Below, one piece after another: positions 1 through 13,080 of a stretch of 64,000 bases of DNA. How positions within the stretch are numbered: position 1 is the first letter of the stretch; each line of letters starts with the position of its first letter. The DNA comes from Diplosphaera chodatii (taxonomy: Eukaryota > Chlorophyta > Trebouxiophyceae > Prasiolales > Stichococcaceae): contig JAALGY010000019.1 of assembly GCA_032358165.1 (NCBI GenBank), positions 2,354,353 to 2,418,352 of the forward strand. The letters are read 5' to 3'. Both the position numbers and the translations under genes were made by a program. The notes beneath the pieces were generated by a model. That model made no database searches. It worked only from the letters and a program-made list of their open reading frames with translations, and was not told where the DNA came from.

Positions 1-3000
1 CATGTCCGTGGACGGCGGCGGTGGCGCCGTCAGCAGCGGCAGCGCGGCCGACAGCGTGCCCGGCTCCCCGGCGCAGGACGCGCCGCTGGCGGCGGCGGCG
101 CGGCTTACGCCCTCGCCGGCGCCCCCCGGCAGCCAGCTGCGCCCCGAGACGCTGCAGCAGCTGCTGCGATACCTCGGCGGCCTCGCGCACGCGGCTGGCC
201 GCGCCTGGGGCGCTGCGCTGTCCCCACAGGTTCGTAGGCAGCTGCAGATAGCGGGACACAGCACGGGTGTGCTCAGCTGTGACGTGGTGCTCCTGGCAGC
301 CTTTTGCACCCGAGGCAGCTGGAGGCTTTTGCGCCTGTCCTCAGGCACCGTATGTATAGGACAGCAACACATGTCCGCTACAGCAACCTATGCGTCTGTA
401 GGTGCATGATGGAGAGGGTACACTGCCATTGCAAGACGCGCAGCTGGCGCGTGCGGCGTGGCAGGCGGCAGCAGAGGTGCTGGCAGCGCGCCCAGACCAG
501 CTGGATGCATTCATCCAGGACCAGGGTGCGTCCCTTGCCGCCTTGCCTGTTTCATCATCTGCTCCGTGGCTGCGCCCAACCCAAGGTCGCTGTGGCTTCC
601 TTGGCAGTGACACTTGAAGCTGGGGGCACAGCTGACTTGACAGCCACTCAGCACGTACTCCTAGTCCAACGCCCAACATACGAGAAGGGGTACAACGAAA
701 ACACAATGCTCTGGGCGCAGAGATCACCAGAGACGTTGCACTGCCACAGGTGTGGCGGCGCAGCTGTTGGCATCGCTGCTGAACCCGTACAGCTGCGAGG
801 TGCGGCTGGCCGCGCAGGCCACCCTGCAGCACATCACCCAGGCCGCGCCGCGTGCGCGCGTGTGGCTGCTTCAGCTGCTGGGCGCGGCGCAGGCTGTGCT
901 CATGGGCGAGACATCCTTGGTACGCAGGCTTACCTGCACCTTGGCTGGCTATGTAAGCACGAGCCTTGCCTGTCATGTTGAATCCAGCCCGCAGGCTGCT
1001 TGTGTGTTGAGGACCACAGGAGGGCCTGCCACACCGCGCCTCAGAACATCCCCAAATTCCACAGTAGACTTTTAGTCGTATTGACCCATCAAGAGTCTCA
1101 TCGACATTGTCCAGTCCCTGCAGGGTGATGCCGTGCCCGGCCTCGGGCCCCTGGACAGCCAGTACTACAGCGCGGTGGCAGCCGCCCTGGCAGCCGGAAG
1201 CGCAGCCGGCCACCTGGGCGCCCACACCCAGGAGCTTTACGCGCTGTTCCAGCAGGAAGCCGCAACCGTCAGCAGCACTCGTGAGGTAGGATGATCTTTC
1301 GCGGTGCTGAGCTCTTGGTCGGTGTCAGCTGCGGATAAGCCGTGCTGTTGCACAGGATGGAGCCAAGCAACCAGAGCCTTGCTGTGCAACTTCCCCCTGC
1401 TAACATGTGACAGCTGAAACTCAGGATGCAAACCCCAAGGTGGCAACCGCTTCAAGTCATCTGTGTGTCGGCACCCGCTGCAGGGTGAGCTGGGCGTGGC
1501 GTCGGCGCTGTTGGGCAGCCTCGCGGGCCGGGCGCCCCGCCTCACGGCGGCAAACCCAGCGGAGGAGGCGCGCCTGGCGGGGCAGCTGCGGCTGCTGGGG
1601 GCGCTGGTGAAGGCGCTGGACCGGCGGTCGCTGGGCGCCGCGGGGCGCGGCGACCTGGTCGGCCTGCTGATACGGGGTGAGCCCCAGCCCTTGTACCCCA
1701 CCCAGAACTTTCAGACTGATATAGATCAGCCTGATGGAGACCAACCTGATCTTGGTGTGATCCCTATGCGTCCTTGTTGCATGGTTGGGGAGATAGGCCG
1801 CCGAGGTTGGCATTGCCTTGCGTACAAAGAGCCCTTGGCAGGATTGACCAGGCTGAACCTCGCATCATCGCGCTGCTGTACGCCGCGCAGACTTCCTGTT
1901 CCCGGAGTCGGTGGCATACGCGAGCGGCACCCTGCAGGAGGGCGCCATCACCCCCCGCTGCACCTCCGACGACAGCCGCCAGGTACCTGTCCACCTGATA
2001 TCTTGCATCCGTTTCGACGTGCCAAGCTGCTGACTTCAGCCATCAAGTGTGGTTCGATGGCAACATCCTTCGTTGCTGGATGGGCCCACGAACTATGGGA
2101 GCATCCTGCGTGACATAGGGTGACATTGTGAGTGCACCACTGCAATTGAGCTTGACGGCAATGGGCCGTTGATAGATAGACCTTTGAACAGTGTGTGCTC
2201 CGATACAGGCGGCGCTGGACCTGCTGCTGGACCTGATGGCGCATGACAGCGGGTGCCTGCGGGAGGGCGCGCGGCTGCTGCAGCAGGCGCACTTCGCCAA
2301 CGCCAACCTCGCCGGCCTGTTCAACTACCAGCCCATGGCCACCGCTCGGTGGGTTGCTGCTGTCAGTCAGTCTTTGGTGGCCTGTCACCGCTATCAGTGT
2401 TGCAGTGATGATGTATGGGTTGCACAGAGCTTGCACCTGCTTGTGACCTTGGGTGGCATGACAGGCCTGAACAATCAAGTCATGAGTGATTCGGGCGTTC
2501 GTCTGCCATGTGCAGCAACGTGAGCGGCTATGTGGGCATCCGCAACGGGGGCGCCACCTGCTACATGAACTCCGTGTTCCAGCAGCTGTTCATGCAGCCG
2601 TCCATCCGGCGCCTCATCCTGGGCGGCCCCGAGGACGCACCCGACCTGCGCCCCGACTCGGTGTTCTACCAGATGCAGGTAGGGTTTCAGGGTTTTACAG
2701 AAGGTAGTCATACCTGTTGTGCATGCCTGGTGCTAGCAATACTGCTGTTTGCAACCCTTTCACAGGGCTTGAGCGGGCTCCAAATGTACAGACGCATGTG
2801 ATACCATAACTGCTGCAAGGAATAGCCATGTTGTGGCGCTACAACAGCTGACATGTGCAGCGTAGCAGGAAAATCGTGTGGCTGCTGACCAACTGCATCA
2901 CAGATTTTGCCTGCACCTAGCAACTTGATTCGAGCTGTCTCTGTTGAGGGTGTGCGACATGTGGTTTCACTCCCTTGTGCAGGCCATATTTGGGCACCTG

Positions 3001-6000
3001 GCGCTGGGGCAGAACGAGGCGGTGAACCCGCGCAGCTTCTGGCGCGCGTTCCGCGACTACGACGGCTCCCCCATCAACGTGCGCGAGCACCAGGACGCCT
3101 ACGAGTTCTTCACCCGGCTGCAGGTGCGCATAAGCGCTGCTGTGGCCGGTGATTGCTATCTTGAGATCATGGGTTCTTGGCTGGTGAGCAGGCATACAGG
3201 TTGAGGGCACAGCCTGCATGGCTCTTGATAGTGGTTGGGCTGCCTGATCACGGCTTATGCTCACCATGCAAAGCTGTAGCGTCATCAGTCGATCAGGTGC
3301 TCAGTCCATAGCTGCCATGACATGCATGCAAATGCTATGCCTTCCTGCAAAGGATCTGCTGGACGCGCATCTGCGGGGCGCAGCAGGGCGCACGGCGCTG
3401 CAGCCCGTGATCGGCGGCCGCTTCGCACAGCAGGTATAGTCATGCGACTCACTAAAGAGACTTACAGCCCAGTGGCTCTGGCAACCTGTTCACATCATCC
3501 TCATACAGTGTTCACCCGCTTAGACCAGGCGAAGGCTCCTCTTGACGAGCGGCTGCAGAGTTATTTCTGACACATGGTGGCGTCCTTTCGCCTGCAGATC
3601 ATCTGCAAGAGCGTGCCGCACCGCAGCGAGAAGGAGGAGGAGTTCTACCAGATCTCGCTGGACGTGCGCGGCAAGGCCAGCCTGGAGGAGTCGCTGGACT
3701 TTTACGTGCAGGGGGAGCTCATGGAGGGCGACAACCAGTACTTCTGTGAGGACGTCGGCAAAAAGGTGGGGGTGCACCTACAAGTTCATTATACCCTTAA
3801 ATCTACACACCAACCGGCGAGCCGATGGAGGGCGACAACAAGTGCTTCTGCGAGCACGTCGGGCAAAATGGTAGGACTGTACCTACTAAGTGGCTCAACC
3901 TGAAAAGCAAATGTCAACCGGTGAGCTCATGGAGGGCGACAACCAGTACTTTTGCGAGGATGTCGTCAGGCAGGAGGTGCAGACTTTAGGGCTTGAATGT
4001 TACCTGTTTCCGGGCACACCCACTTGTGGGCCTGCACACTGTGCTACTGGGTGGAGGGGATGCTGATGCTATATCGAATGCTCAGCTATCAAGATCATGA
4101 TCATGTGAGCTGATGCACAGTGCTCGGTGAAGGCTGGCTACAACTTGCTGTCGATGACGCAGCGGCCTGTTACCGAGCGCTGCAACAGCTATCACGAGCA
4201 TGATTGCACAGACCTGAACCTGGGCTGGGTCCCTCAGGGCTTGGACTCCATGCAGGCCTGTCTGGCCCCACATTGTGCAGGACGGCATACCTCTAGGCTG
4301 CACACAACAGAGATGTGTGTCCGCACTGTGCTGCAGGTGGACGCGGTGAAGCGCAACTGCATCAAGGTGCTGCCGCACACGCTGGTGGTGCACCTCAAGC
4401 GCTTCGAGTTCGACTACGAGACGATGAACCGGTGGAAGATCAAGGACCGCTTCGCCTTCCCCCTGCGCCTGGACATGCACCCGTACACGGTGGACGGCCT
4501 GGCGGAGGCTGACGCCGCCGCATCCGGCAAGGTGTGCATGGTATATGGTGTCCATGCTTCAGTCACTTGGATTGAGCAGAGTGAGTTTACACACCAGCCC
4601 TGATGTGGCTCGGCACACATTGTCAGATCTGTAGCTCTTCATGGACGCAGTCCATGGACCAGTGCTCTGAGTTCAATACTTGCAGGATGGCATTGCTGGT
4701 GCTGAGGATGTGGCAGCAGTCAGCAACGGCGGCAATGGCAGCGGCAGGCGGCAGGACATGTACCAGCTCAAGGGCATCGTGGTGCACTCCGGCACCGCCT
4801 TCGCGGGCCACTACTACTCCTACATCCAGGTAGAAACCTGAGGCGCGCTGCATGTGGAGCCACACAGTGGACCCACTGCAATATTTAGCCACACTCACTT
4901 CAAAGCATCAAAGCATCCATGACATCACGGGCCCCTCGCGCCCCTGTAGATACGAGATGACACGATTTTTCAGCAGCATCGTGCACGCGCCTCTTGACCA
5001 AGCAGCATGCTTCGATTCCTCAGCTTGATGCCGCCTTTGACAGGAGCGGCAGCCAGACGGGCAGGGCAGAGACGCCGGCGGCGGCCGCTGGTACTGCTTT
5101 GATGACAACACGGTGGAGCCGTGGGACATCGGCGACCTGGAGAAGGACTGCTTTGGCGGCAAGTACACGCCCGCCGACACCTTCCCCGGCATGCAGCAGA
5201 AGGTGGGGCCGGCAGGCCACCGCCCCCTGCTGTGCTGCAGATGCCTTCCATCATTTAGCCGTGTGTGGTAACGTGCTGGTGTGCTCGGGCTGCTGTGTTG
5301 CCCCATCACCTTCGCCGTATCTGCCGATTCGCAGTAATTGCACCATGACCTGAACACCAGCGAACTGGTTACAGCTGCAGCAGGGTCGCCGGGGTTTGAG
5401 CTCTCGGCAGGTGTACCCTGGCAGCTGACACGCTCTGTAGACAGTCTACAACCTCATGTGGCTTCGGTCTGCGACTTCTGCAGGAGTATGACCGGCCAAA
5501 CTCCGCGTACATGCTGTTCTACGAGCGGCTGGGCGGCGCGCCGCCCCTGGCAGAGGGCGCGCCGTCGGCGCAGCAGCTTCCCGCGGGAGGAGAGGCCGCT
5601 GCTGCGCCATCTGGGACGCCCGCGGAGGCCGCCGACACCGACATGGCGGCGTCGCCCGCTATTGCCCTGCAGAGCGTCGCAGACTCCGCCGCCAGCAGCC
5701 CGCAGCCCATGGCAGCTGACGCTAACACGCCCACGGCAGGCGGCAGCGCAGCAGGTGCTGCAGCACAGGCAGCAGGTGCAGCAGGTGCTGCGCCAACAGA
5801 CGCCAGCAGCAGCCGACCGTACAACATGCCGGCCTCGGTGTTCCAGTCCGTCATGAAGGACAATCTGCAGGTGCTGCAGGAGAAGCACACGCTGACGAAG
5901 CCGTACTTCAGGTGCGCCTGCAGTATGTGCCGTATGTCTCGTGCACAACCATTCGTCCGGGGCATGACCCACAATGCTGTGTTTGCTTTGTGGGGATGGA

Positions 6001-9000
6001 CTTCACCCCTTGCAGTATTAGCATGTTGTTGCCTGGCAAACTGTACAACCCTGCCAGGTGCTTCTCCAACGCGCCTCCACAGTCCTTCCCCCAGACCCTG
6101 AACCCTCCCCCGACGCCTGAACCCTCAAATCATATGCAGGTTCATGCGGCAGCTGGTGGAGGCGCGCAGCCGGGCGGGCAGCTCCAAGATGCGGCGCACG
6201 ACCGCCGCGACCCACCCTGCAGCGGCAGGGGCCGCGTCCCACCCTGCAGCGGAGCAGCCGGCGCCCTCCCGCCGCGGCGAGGACTTTGACGCCGCAGCGA
6301 TCGAGGCGATGGACGCCGCCACCTCCTTCCTGTTTTCGGTGGGTCTGCGATGCTGCTGCTACAATTCACTGCTTGTGTCTAATATACACCTAAAGCTTAT
6401 AGGAGAACCTGCTGCGGGGATATGCATCACCGACCTCCTTCCTGTTCTCGATAAGCCCGCAGCCTCATGCCAGGCGCCTTTCAGTGTGCGATCTGCACCT
6501 GTGCTGCGTCGCTGCTGCTGACGTGCAGGCGGCCACCCTGGTTGCATCCTGAGCGCACCTGACAACCCAAGTATGTGCCGCAGCCTAATGCTGACGAAGG
6601 CCACTACCTTCCACACTTCCGAGCTGCAAGGTGCTGGCCCCCTGTTACGCAGATCTATGTGCACTCGCACTCCAGCCTGCGGGACGATGCCCAGGAGTGG
6701 GCCGCGGCGCTGACGGCGCTGATGGACGCGTCGCGCCCGACCGCCGCAGCATTCCTGGCCGGCTTCGTCTCCAAGATGCCTGGGGGCGCGCTGTACTATG
6801 AGAGCGTTCCGGGCGACGTGCGGGAGTTTGTGATGCGGCTGCTGCTGCACGCGCTGCCCTTTGCGACGGACACCAGCCAGGATGCCGAGGTGGGAATCAA
6901 AAAGGAAAAAGCAAACAACCCCATGTAACCTTTGTGGCCAACGAAAGACATCTGACTTGGGCGGGCTTCTGAAGGGGCAAGAAGGGGCTTCTGAAGGGGC
7001 AAGCGCATCTTGGCTGTGGTCGCTGTTGCACAACATGCCCTTGCACGCTGCTGCTGCCGCTACCCAGGGCCCCCTGCCGAGGTCTGTGGGCGGCAGGGTA
7101 CCAGGGCTCACTGCTGCTGTGGGCGTCGATGTTCTGATGGGGGGCAAGGCTCCCTGATGCCACCCCACACACCAGCCTGCTGAGCTGCAACCGCACAGGA
7201 CCGCACGCGGGGCGAGGCGGCGGCGGAGCAGCTGGCGCGGGAGCTGGCGCGCATGTTCGTGCGGCCGGGCGCGGCGGACGGCGGGCCCCAGGTCGCCATG
7301 CTGCCCGTCCTGGACACCCTGGAGCACCTCGCCAGGTGCGCAGCCCCGCAGTGCGTCGGCAGCTCGGCCACCGCCGCGCTTCACGTGTTCCAGCTGTAGC
7401 GACAGCTCAAGCAACTGTGCAAGCTACATGAGTAATCAAGGGCGCGGCCCAGAAGGACATGCAACTGCAAGTAGAAGTAAGCACTGGCTGTGGTGTGATA
7501 GTTATTTTACCAGCAGCTGGCAGCTATGCAGGCCTGCTAGCAACAACAGCGGCAGGGCCGGCAAAAGGTTGCAGAAACTTTGGCAGCCTCACTGATGGCA
7601 GCGCACAGCATGTTGCTGTGCTGCGCCTCTGCATTGCAATCTAGCCCTGATACCCTGTGCGCTGCCCCCTGCAGCGCCAGCGCCGCGGGCCGGCGGGCGA
7701 TGCTGGGGGAGCGGCTGGTGCCGTGTCTGGCGGGGTACCTGGACGCGCGGGACGGCGGGCGGCAGCGCGCCCACAACCCCGCGCTGCTGCAGATGGCGCG
7801 CCTGCTGTCGCCGCTGCTGCGCAGGTGCGGCCCACAACCTGGTGACGCAGCCATGGTGCTTTCGTACAGTGAGGTAGCTTCAATCAGTACTTGGGGTTAG
7901 GGGGGTAAGCCCAGTAGTGAAGATGTCGGTTTCGCACCAAGCTTGGCATGCGTAGCGCCAAGACGCAGCTGTGTCGACAGCAAATCCCATACAGGACGGC
8001 CATTCTAGCGCCATTGCATTTCAGGACGTGTGCGGAGATTGGGAAGTGACTAGTGCTGAACACATGACATCTGGATCCATGCTGTGCTTTTATGTTCGAT
8101 GCTGCTCGCCTGCAGCTCGGACAGGGCGCTGGGCGAGGCGGGCAGCCCGCCCAACCCGCTGGCAGTGGACCGGGGCCTGGGGGCGCCGCCGCCGGTGCCT
8201 GCCTCGGCATGGGGCCCGCTGTCGGCGGCGGCCTGGGCCGACGTCTACCGCGCCGTCACCTCACCCGAGGCGCTGGGCACCCCAGCAACCGTCTGTGAGT
8301 CCATCCCGATGCACCCAGTACCTGGGCTGCAACATCGGAAATGTCACTGGGGATCGATCAGCCCTTTGCTGCCACCTCGGCTACGGCCCTGGCCACCCCG
8401 CAGCAGGCGCCTGTAAACTCTTGACCTCCCATGTCCGACGTGCCGGCTGCTGAGCACCGTTCAGCGGCCACTGCATACAGCGCAAGACCGATTGTGAGGA
8501 CGCCTCACCAGGAGCGGCCCACAACTTTGGCGCATCCTGTGCCCCCTGCAGGCCTGGGCGCCTTCCTGAGCTGGGAGAACGAGCAGGCGTCGGCCAAGCT
8601 GGTGCCGGAGGTGCTGTGGCAGCTGGGCACCGTGCCCTTCGACAGGCTGCACCCGATCGCGGTGAGGCGCCGGGCACCGCACCCGGGGTTGCTGTAATCT
8701 TGGCAGAACGCCATAGAGATATCGAACGGCCAGCTACGCCTTTCGGACCCGGCTCCCTGCGCACTGCAGCTGCCCGTGCTTGTGCGCATCGAAGTGCAGC
8801 TGCGCCAGTGGCGGCACCCCTGCCACTGCCAAACTCACACCTGCGGTCCGCTGGCTGCAGCAACACGCGGACAGCCTGCTGTATCTGGAGGACAGCCACT
8901 GCCAGAACCGGCTGCGCGTGGCGCTGGACCCCTCCACAATACGGTACCTGCTCCAGCCCTCGAGCGTTAGCTCCTTACAGTCTGCTGTTTCGACTGAAGG

Positions 9001-9936
9001 CTACCATGCGTGCGAGCCACTTCTGGACGCGTTCGACCGTATGAAGACTGTGTTGCGTTGTGTATCCGGCCTGTCAGCCCACTGACACTCTTGCTCCACA
9101 CTGTGCACTTTCTGGCACTGGGCTACGTAACCACATGGTGGCTGACACATGGCTGCTGCGCGCACAGCACGCGGCAGGAGACCAAGGGGCTGATCGAGGT
9201 GGCGCTGAGCGGCGCGCCGCTGGAGATCATCCCGCTGCTGCAGCTGGTGTGCCGCATCGCCGATCGCAGCGCCGCCGCCGCCCAGCAGGTGGTCCAGGGT
9301 TTTGGGACGCACTTGGGTTGGTGACATCCAGCGTCAGATCCATTTGGGCAAAGGCAGCAGCTGACGGCTCTGGAGCGTGTGACCTGCATGATGGGCCGCT
9401 TTCCCAACAGGCCGCTGCCAGCAACTGGTGCACTGCAGTGGCAACAGCTACTGTGCCGCTCGGCAGGAGCTTTCAGCTGGCTGCCGGTTAATGTGTGCTG
9501 GAAGCAATGCAGCAAGCAGCAGCAATGTGGTCTGTATCGCCTCACAGCACGTCTCATGGCTCTGAACCCGGTCTATCCTGCCAATGCAGATCGCAGAGCA
9601 CATTGCGGGTTCACACTTGGCGGACGAGTGGCGCAAGGCCACGGCCGCCATGCAGCAGCTGGCGGCAGCCCCAGGTGACTTGTGCACGCGGCCGCCGGCG
9701 CAGCTGCTGCTCTTGCAAATGCTTGCTGGCGTTTGTAAGTGGTGCTGCTGCTGCTGCTGCTTCCGGTTTGCAACTGACATGGGGTGCCTGCCTGAACCCC
9801 GTGTTCTTGTGCTGGCGTCTGAAGTTTGTGCGCCGCCCGTGCTGCAGGCGCCACGCAGATCATGGCCGACCTGGCCGCCAAGTGCGCCGCGCTTGCGCCG
9901 CCCGAACCGCAGGCGCCGGCCGACCCAGACGCCTGA
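1..9936 (+). CDS. Large ubiquitin C-terminal hydrolase, USP9X/USP24/USP34 type (5' end outside window, multi-exon)
   Basis: Deubiquitinating cysteine protease that cuts ubiquitin from proteins. The gene enters from the left, where alanine- and leucine-rich helical, HEAT-like exons (1-228, about 749-919, 1092-1284, 1482-1675, 2209-2348) precede the catalytic domain. Catalytic exons: 2516-2678 with the Cys box GATCYMNSVFQQLF (Cys codon 2559-2561), 2983-3123 with the REHQDAYEFF box, 3353-3433, 3598-3765 (GELMEGDNQYFCEDVGKK), 4337-4531 (LPHTLVVHLKRFEFDYE), 4686-4829 with the His box HSGTAFAGHYYSYIQ (His codon 4809-4811), 5044-5202 (WYCFDDNTVEPWD) and 5484 onward (EYDRPNSAYMLFYERL). A long helical C-terminal region continues through about ten exons to a TGA at 9934-9936. 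All catalytic boxes are intact. Size, helical flanks and box spelling match USP9X/24/34 rather than small USPs; the exact orthologue is not resolved. N-terminal and C-terminal exon limits are approximate. Confidence 0.9.
3715..3990 (+). repeat. Three 104-bp tandem copies of the end of a USP catalytic exon
   Basis: Units start at 3715, 3819 and 3923, exactly 104 bp apart. Each begins with the exon segment encoding GELMEGDNQYFCEDVGKK or a diverged version. The first unit is the working exon end, with its donor at 3766. The second (EPMEGDNKCFCEHVGQN) and third (GELMEGDNQYFCEDVVRQE) lie inside the following intron. The short CAACCGG motif before units 2 and 3 repeats as well. Confidence 0.85.
6963..7003. 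repeat. 22-bp tandem repeat in a USP intron
   Basis: The string GGCTTCTGAAGGGGCAAG occurs twice, 22 bp apart, within an intron of the ubiquitin protease gene. Nothing suggests a function. Confidence 0.7.
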
Positions 9937-10746
9937 CCCTGCGCATTTGGCGCTGGTTGCTGCGCCGCATGCACGGCGGCACCCAGCAGCCGTGGGTGTT
10001 CAGTGGGAGGGCGACAGTTGATCAGTGCGAGAGTGCGCTCTGGCAGCTGCACGATGGGGAACCGCAACATGAGCTCAGATTGTTTGGTTGCAGCACGCCT
10101 GGGTTGCCAGCTGCCGAGTTCGTGCTGCCCAGTTGTACTTTGTTTCCATTGCGTCAGGCAACCGTGTGTATATCAAGGGGGTAGCTTGCTGACGTGGCCC
10201 AGAACGATCGATGATTGATGCCTGGTTGGCCAGGGTGTGTAGTGTAATGCTGCGCCGCCAGCTGCTTCAAGGCCACCGCATTGGCTGCTGCTTCGTACTC
10301 TCGGATGCGGTAGAGCCAGCAGGCTCGCCACCTTACCGCCTCTAGAAGGCTTGCACATACGGCACTGAGTGCAGCGAGCGGCAGCAGCGTCCTGCGAGCG
10401 GAAGCACATGCTGCAATGAGGAGTGTAAACCTCAGCTGTCTGATGCTCGGTCAGAATGGGTGTCTCAGGTGGGCACAAAATGCTGACTGCATCAGCTGCT
10501 CGATTCGCTGTGTACGGTGCTCCTTTGCTGCCCTGCGGCAGCACATGTACCACACGTGTTGCCTATTGTCAGAGAATGTGAGCTGTATGTGCCATGGCTG
10601 CTGATGCGATGTTTTAGTGTCGGTGTCGGTTGTGCCGATATCTGCACCTTCTCGGCCTCAAATCAGGTGCAACTTATTGCCGCTGCACTGCTACGCACTT
10701 GCACTATTTCTCAGTAGAGCTGACGACATCTACTATGCATTCGCAC
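9937..10746 (+). other. USP 3' untranslated region and intergenic DNA
   Basis: No conserved coding frame is seen. A TGTAA motif at 10243-10247, about 307 bp after the stop codon, is a likely green-algal polyadenylation signal for the USP gene. The rest, up to the start of the duplicated block, shows nothing recognisable. Confidence 0.5.
10243..10247 (+). terminator. TGTAA polyadenylation signal, USP gene
   Basis: TGTAA is the usual chlorophyte nuclear polyadenylation signal. This one follows the USP stop codon by about 307 bp. Confidence 0.4.
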
Positions 10747-12405
10747 TCCCGACACTTCCATCTTTCCTCTGCTTCCACGTAAGGGCTGGCTCACGCTCAC
10801 GTAATGACCCGCATGTTCACGACATTTCCTCGACTGCCACATCAGCTGGGCTAATCACGCTTTATTAGTCAACCTACGACGCGTGCTGCAGCCAGCGAAC
10901 AATGCACGTCAGTCTACACGGTGCGCAGCTGTGTCGCACGTCTTGCGACAGACACGTGGCTGCTGAGCAGACGTGTTTGGGCTGTAACATACACTTCGCT
11001 GTTTCTGTATCCAAAGGCAGAGCAGGTGGCAGTGTCGCGTTTCGCGCGTGTTGTGGCCTTGCCTGCCGGCAAGCATCACCAGCCTTGTGCGGATCGGGCG
11101 CCGTTCAGCAAGACGTGCCGCCACCGCCGTCGTCTCCCTATCTGCGGTGGGTACTCACCAGAGTCACAAACAAGATGCTAATCCTGAGACGTAACGAACC
11201 ATCAGTTGCCCGCTTCACCAGGCGCCGCTGTATTAGACTCGCGACGTCTGGACGTGAGATGCGTCCAGCGCCATGTGGTCCGATCAGTGGGCGGCTGGGA
11301 GTCAAGGTTACAGGCACACCGCGTGCCGCTGCGGACCTGTACGAACACCGCACGGCCCGGACGTTCCGCCAGCTCGAGCAAGGGGTTTGCGGCGCCTGAC
11401 GTATCCTATCTGAGGTTTCTGACGGATTCGGGGCGATGTACTCCATTTAACGCTGGGACGTATCAGATTCAGCGCGTCTGGCACAGCTGGCATCAGCTTC
11501 CGTCCACGGCGTCTAACATGCAGGACACGCAGAATATCTCAAGGCGGGTGCCAAGCGGTACACCATGTCACGTAGATTGAGAAGGTGACGCAGCACCGAG
11601 TTGAATTTGAGTTGCTGCAACTCGGTCGGGCTAAGGTTCAGAACAAGCTGATGAGCGACTCCGCTCACTGGTGGTGACCCAGCCCAGAACATTGAGCTCA
11701 CCTTTGCAAGCGGCTTCAGATTGAGGATCCAGCCCCTGCTATCCTGTCACAAGCAGTCTGAAGAACAATGGTAACACGTGAACTGGCATCAGGCATGATT
11801 GTAGGTTGGCTTGACCCCAGGGTGCATCACCAGGGTGCATCAGCATATTGCCAAGTTGGTGACGATGTGGGAGGTCGCACGACGAGTTCAGATGCCAGCC
11901 GAGGACGACGCGCTCGATCAGTTCCGCGTTCGCAAAGCTAAGATGCTACGCCGATGCATTGCGAGGCGCAAGGCACGGTGTATCACGGCAGGCATTCTGC
12001 ACTGCCTGGTGTGCAGAAGTCAACGCAGCGCAGGGGCAAGGCAGTAATTTTGGCCTATTTGCGACCATTCGAGACTGGCAGCAAAGCACTGAGCCAGCTG
12101 GCATAGCGGCGGCATGATGTCGTCGTTCCCCGGTCCACCCCTGTGAACCACCGCCTGGCAGCTAGCCCCTCCCCTGCGCCCTTAAAGAAATCGAAGACCG
12201 GAATGTGAATTTTTTTCCACGGGCACCCCTGCTGACGCTCAACTGCCTGACGCTAGCATCGAGAAGCATGTTGACAGACGCGGGCAGCTGAGCGCAGGAC
12301 TGCAACCGACGTGCACGCGAGTCGGAAAGTCGTGCCGACGCACGGTTACGTGATTCGCGTTCGTTTCTTAGGTTGTAAGGCCGCGAGCGGGCGACTTGCT
12401 CGTTA
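10747..12405. other. Upstream intergenic segment of unit A
   Basis: Apart from the relic at 11513-11701, no gene is supported. The segment up to about 12170 aligns with 23667-25080 of unit B, with many substitutions. Short open frames are not shared between the copies, which argues against coding. Confidence 0.5.
11513..11701 (-). pseudogene. Coding relic, copy A (unknown family)
   Basis: On the reverse strand this reads LRDMVYRLAPALRYSAC inside a short open frame. The homologous place in unit B (24450-24615) reads LRDMLYRMAPAWRYSAC in the same frame, with many third-position differences between the copies. That pattern suggests it was once translated. No start, splice partners or longer frame can be found, so it looks like the remnant of a gene that stood upstream of the Hint gene before duplication. 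I do not recognise the family. Confidence 0.4.
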
Positions 12406-12885
12406 TTGCGGTTTGCAAAGTGATTCGCACCGGTCGGCCGGCAAACATGGTCAGTTTGTTCGGAAATTTCGGCCGGTCAGTCGGCCGACGTCGGCCCGGC
12501 CAAACTGCACCTCGGTCCGAACAGAAATCACAGACACGCCAGCGCAGCCAGAGTAAATTGGATTGAAGCTGCACCCATGCCAGTGACAATTGAAGCAGCT
12601 TCAGGGGAGCTCTGTACCCTGACGGGCCAAGCAGGTGCAGGATGGCAATGGCAAATGCAGTCGATTGCACTGAACTATGCCCAAGCACGCCAGCACGGCT
12701 GTGCTATTCGATGTAAGGGGTCTCTTCATTGTGGCGCTGAGCTCGCTGTCAGATTTGCAGCAGCAAGTTTTGCTCAGAAATGATCGGCCGGTTCCGCTGC
12801 CGACGTCGGCCAGCGAAAGGCGTTTTTGGCCCGATCGTTCGGACTTTTGCCGGCCGACCGGTGCCAATCACTTTGCAAACCGCAA
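12406..12885. mobile_element. MITE-like non-autonomous DNA transposon (480 bp) with 40-bp terminal inverted repeats
   Basis: The left end 12406-12445 (starting TTGCGGTTTGCAAAGTGATT) is the reverse complement of the right end 12846-12885 with one mismatch. TA flanks both sides (12404-12405 and 12886-12887), as expected for a Tc1/mariner-type target duplication. Inner sequence is rich in GGCCG/CGGCC palindromic strings and has no transposase frame. Unit B has no such element at the matching place (about 25085). Confidence 0.75.
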
Positions 12886-12934
12886 TACATTCTGGTCTTA
12901 ATAATGCAGCGCGGCACAGGAGATGCTGTGCACA

Positions 12935-12940
12935 TATATA
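12935..12940 (+). promoter_or_regulatory. TATA-box candidate for Hint gene A
   Basis: TATATA stands about 145 bp before the chosen ATG at 13081 and just after the MITE-like element. The aligned spot in unit B reads GCACGTAA and has no TATA motif, so the two copies may have different promoters. Confidence 0.35.
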
Positions 12941-13080
12941 GCAGCTGCCATGCGGCAGCAAACATCATCTGTTGGAGTCTACGTCCGCAGGTTGCCTGCG
13001 ATCAGGGTAGCTCAGAGCCAGGCAGACCGTCAGCAGTAGTCAAAAGAATGGAGATGGTGCTCACAGGTGCTACCGCCGCC

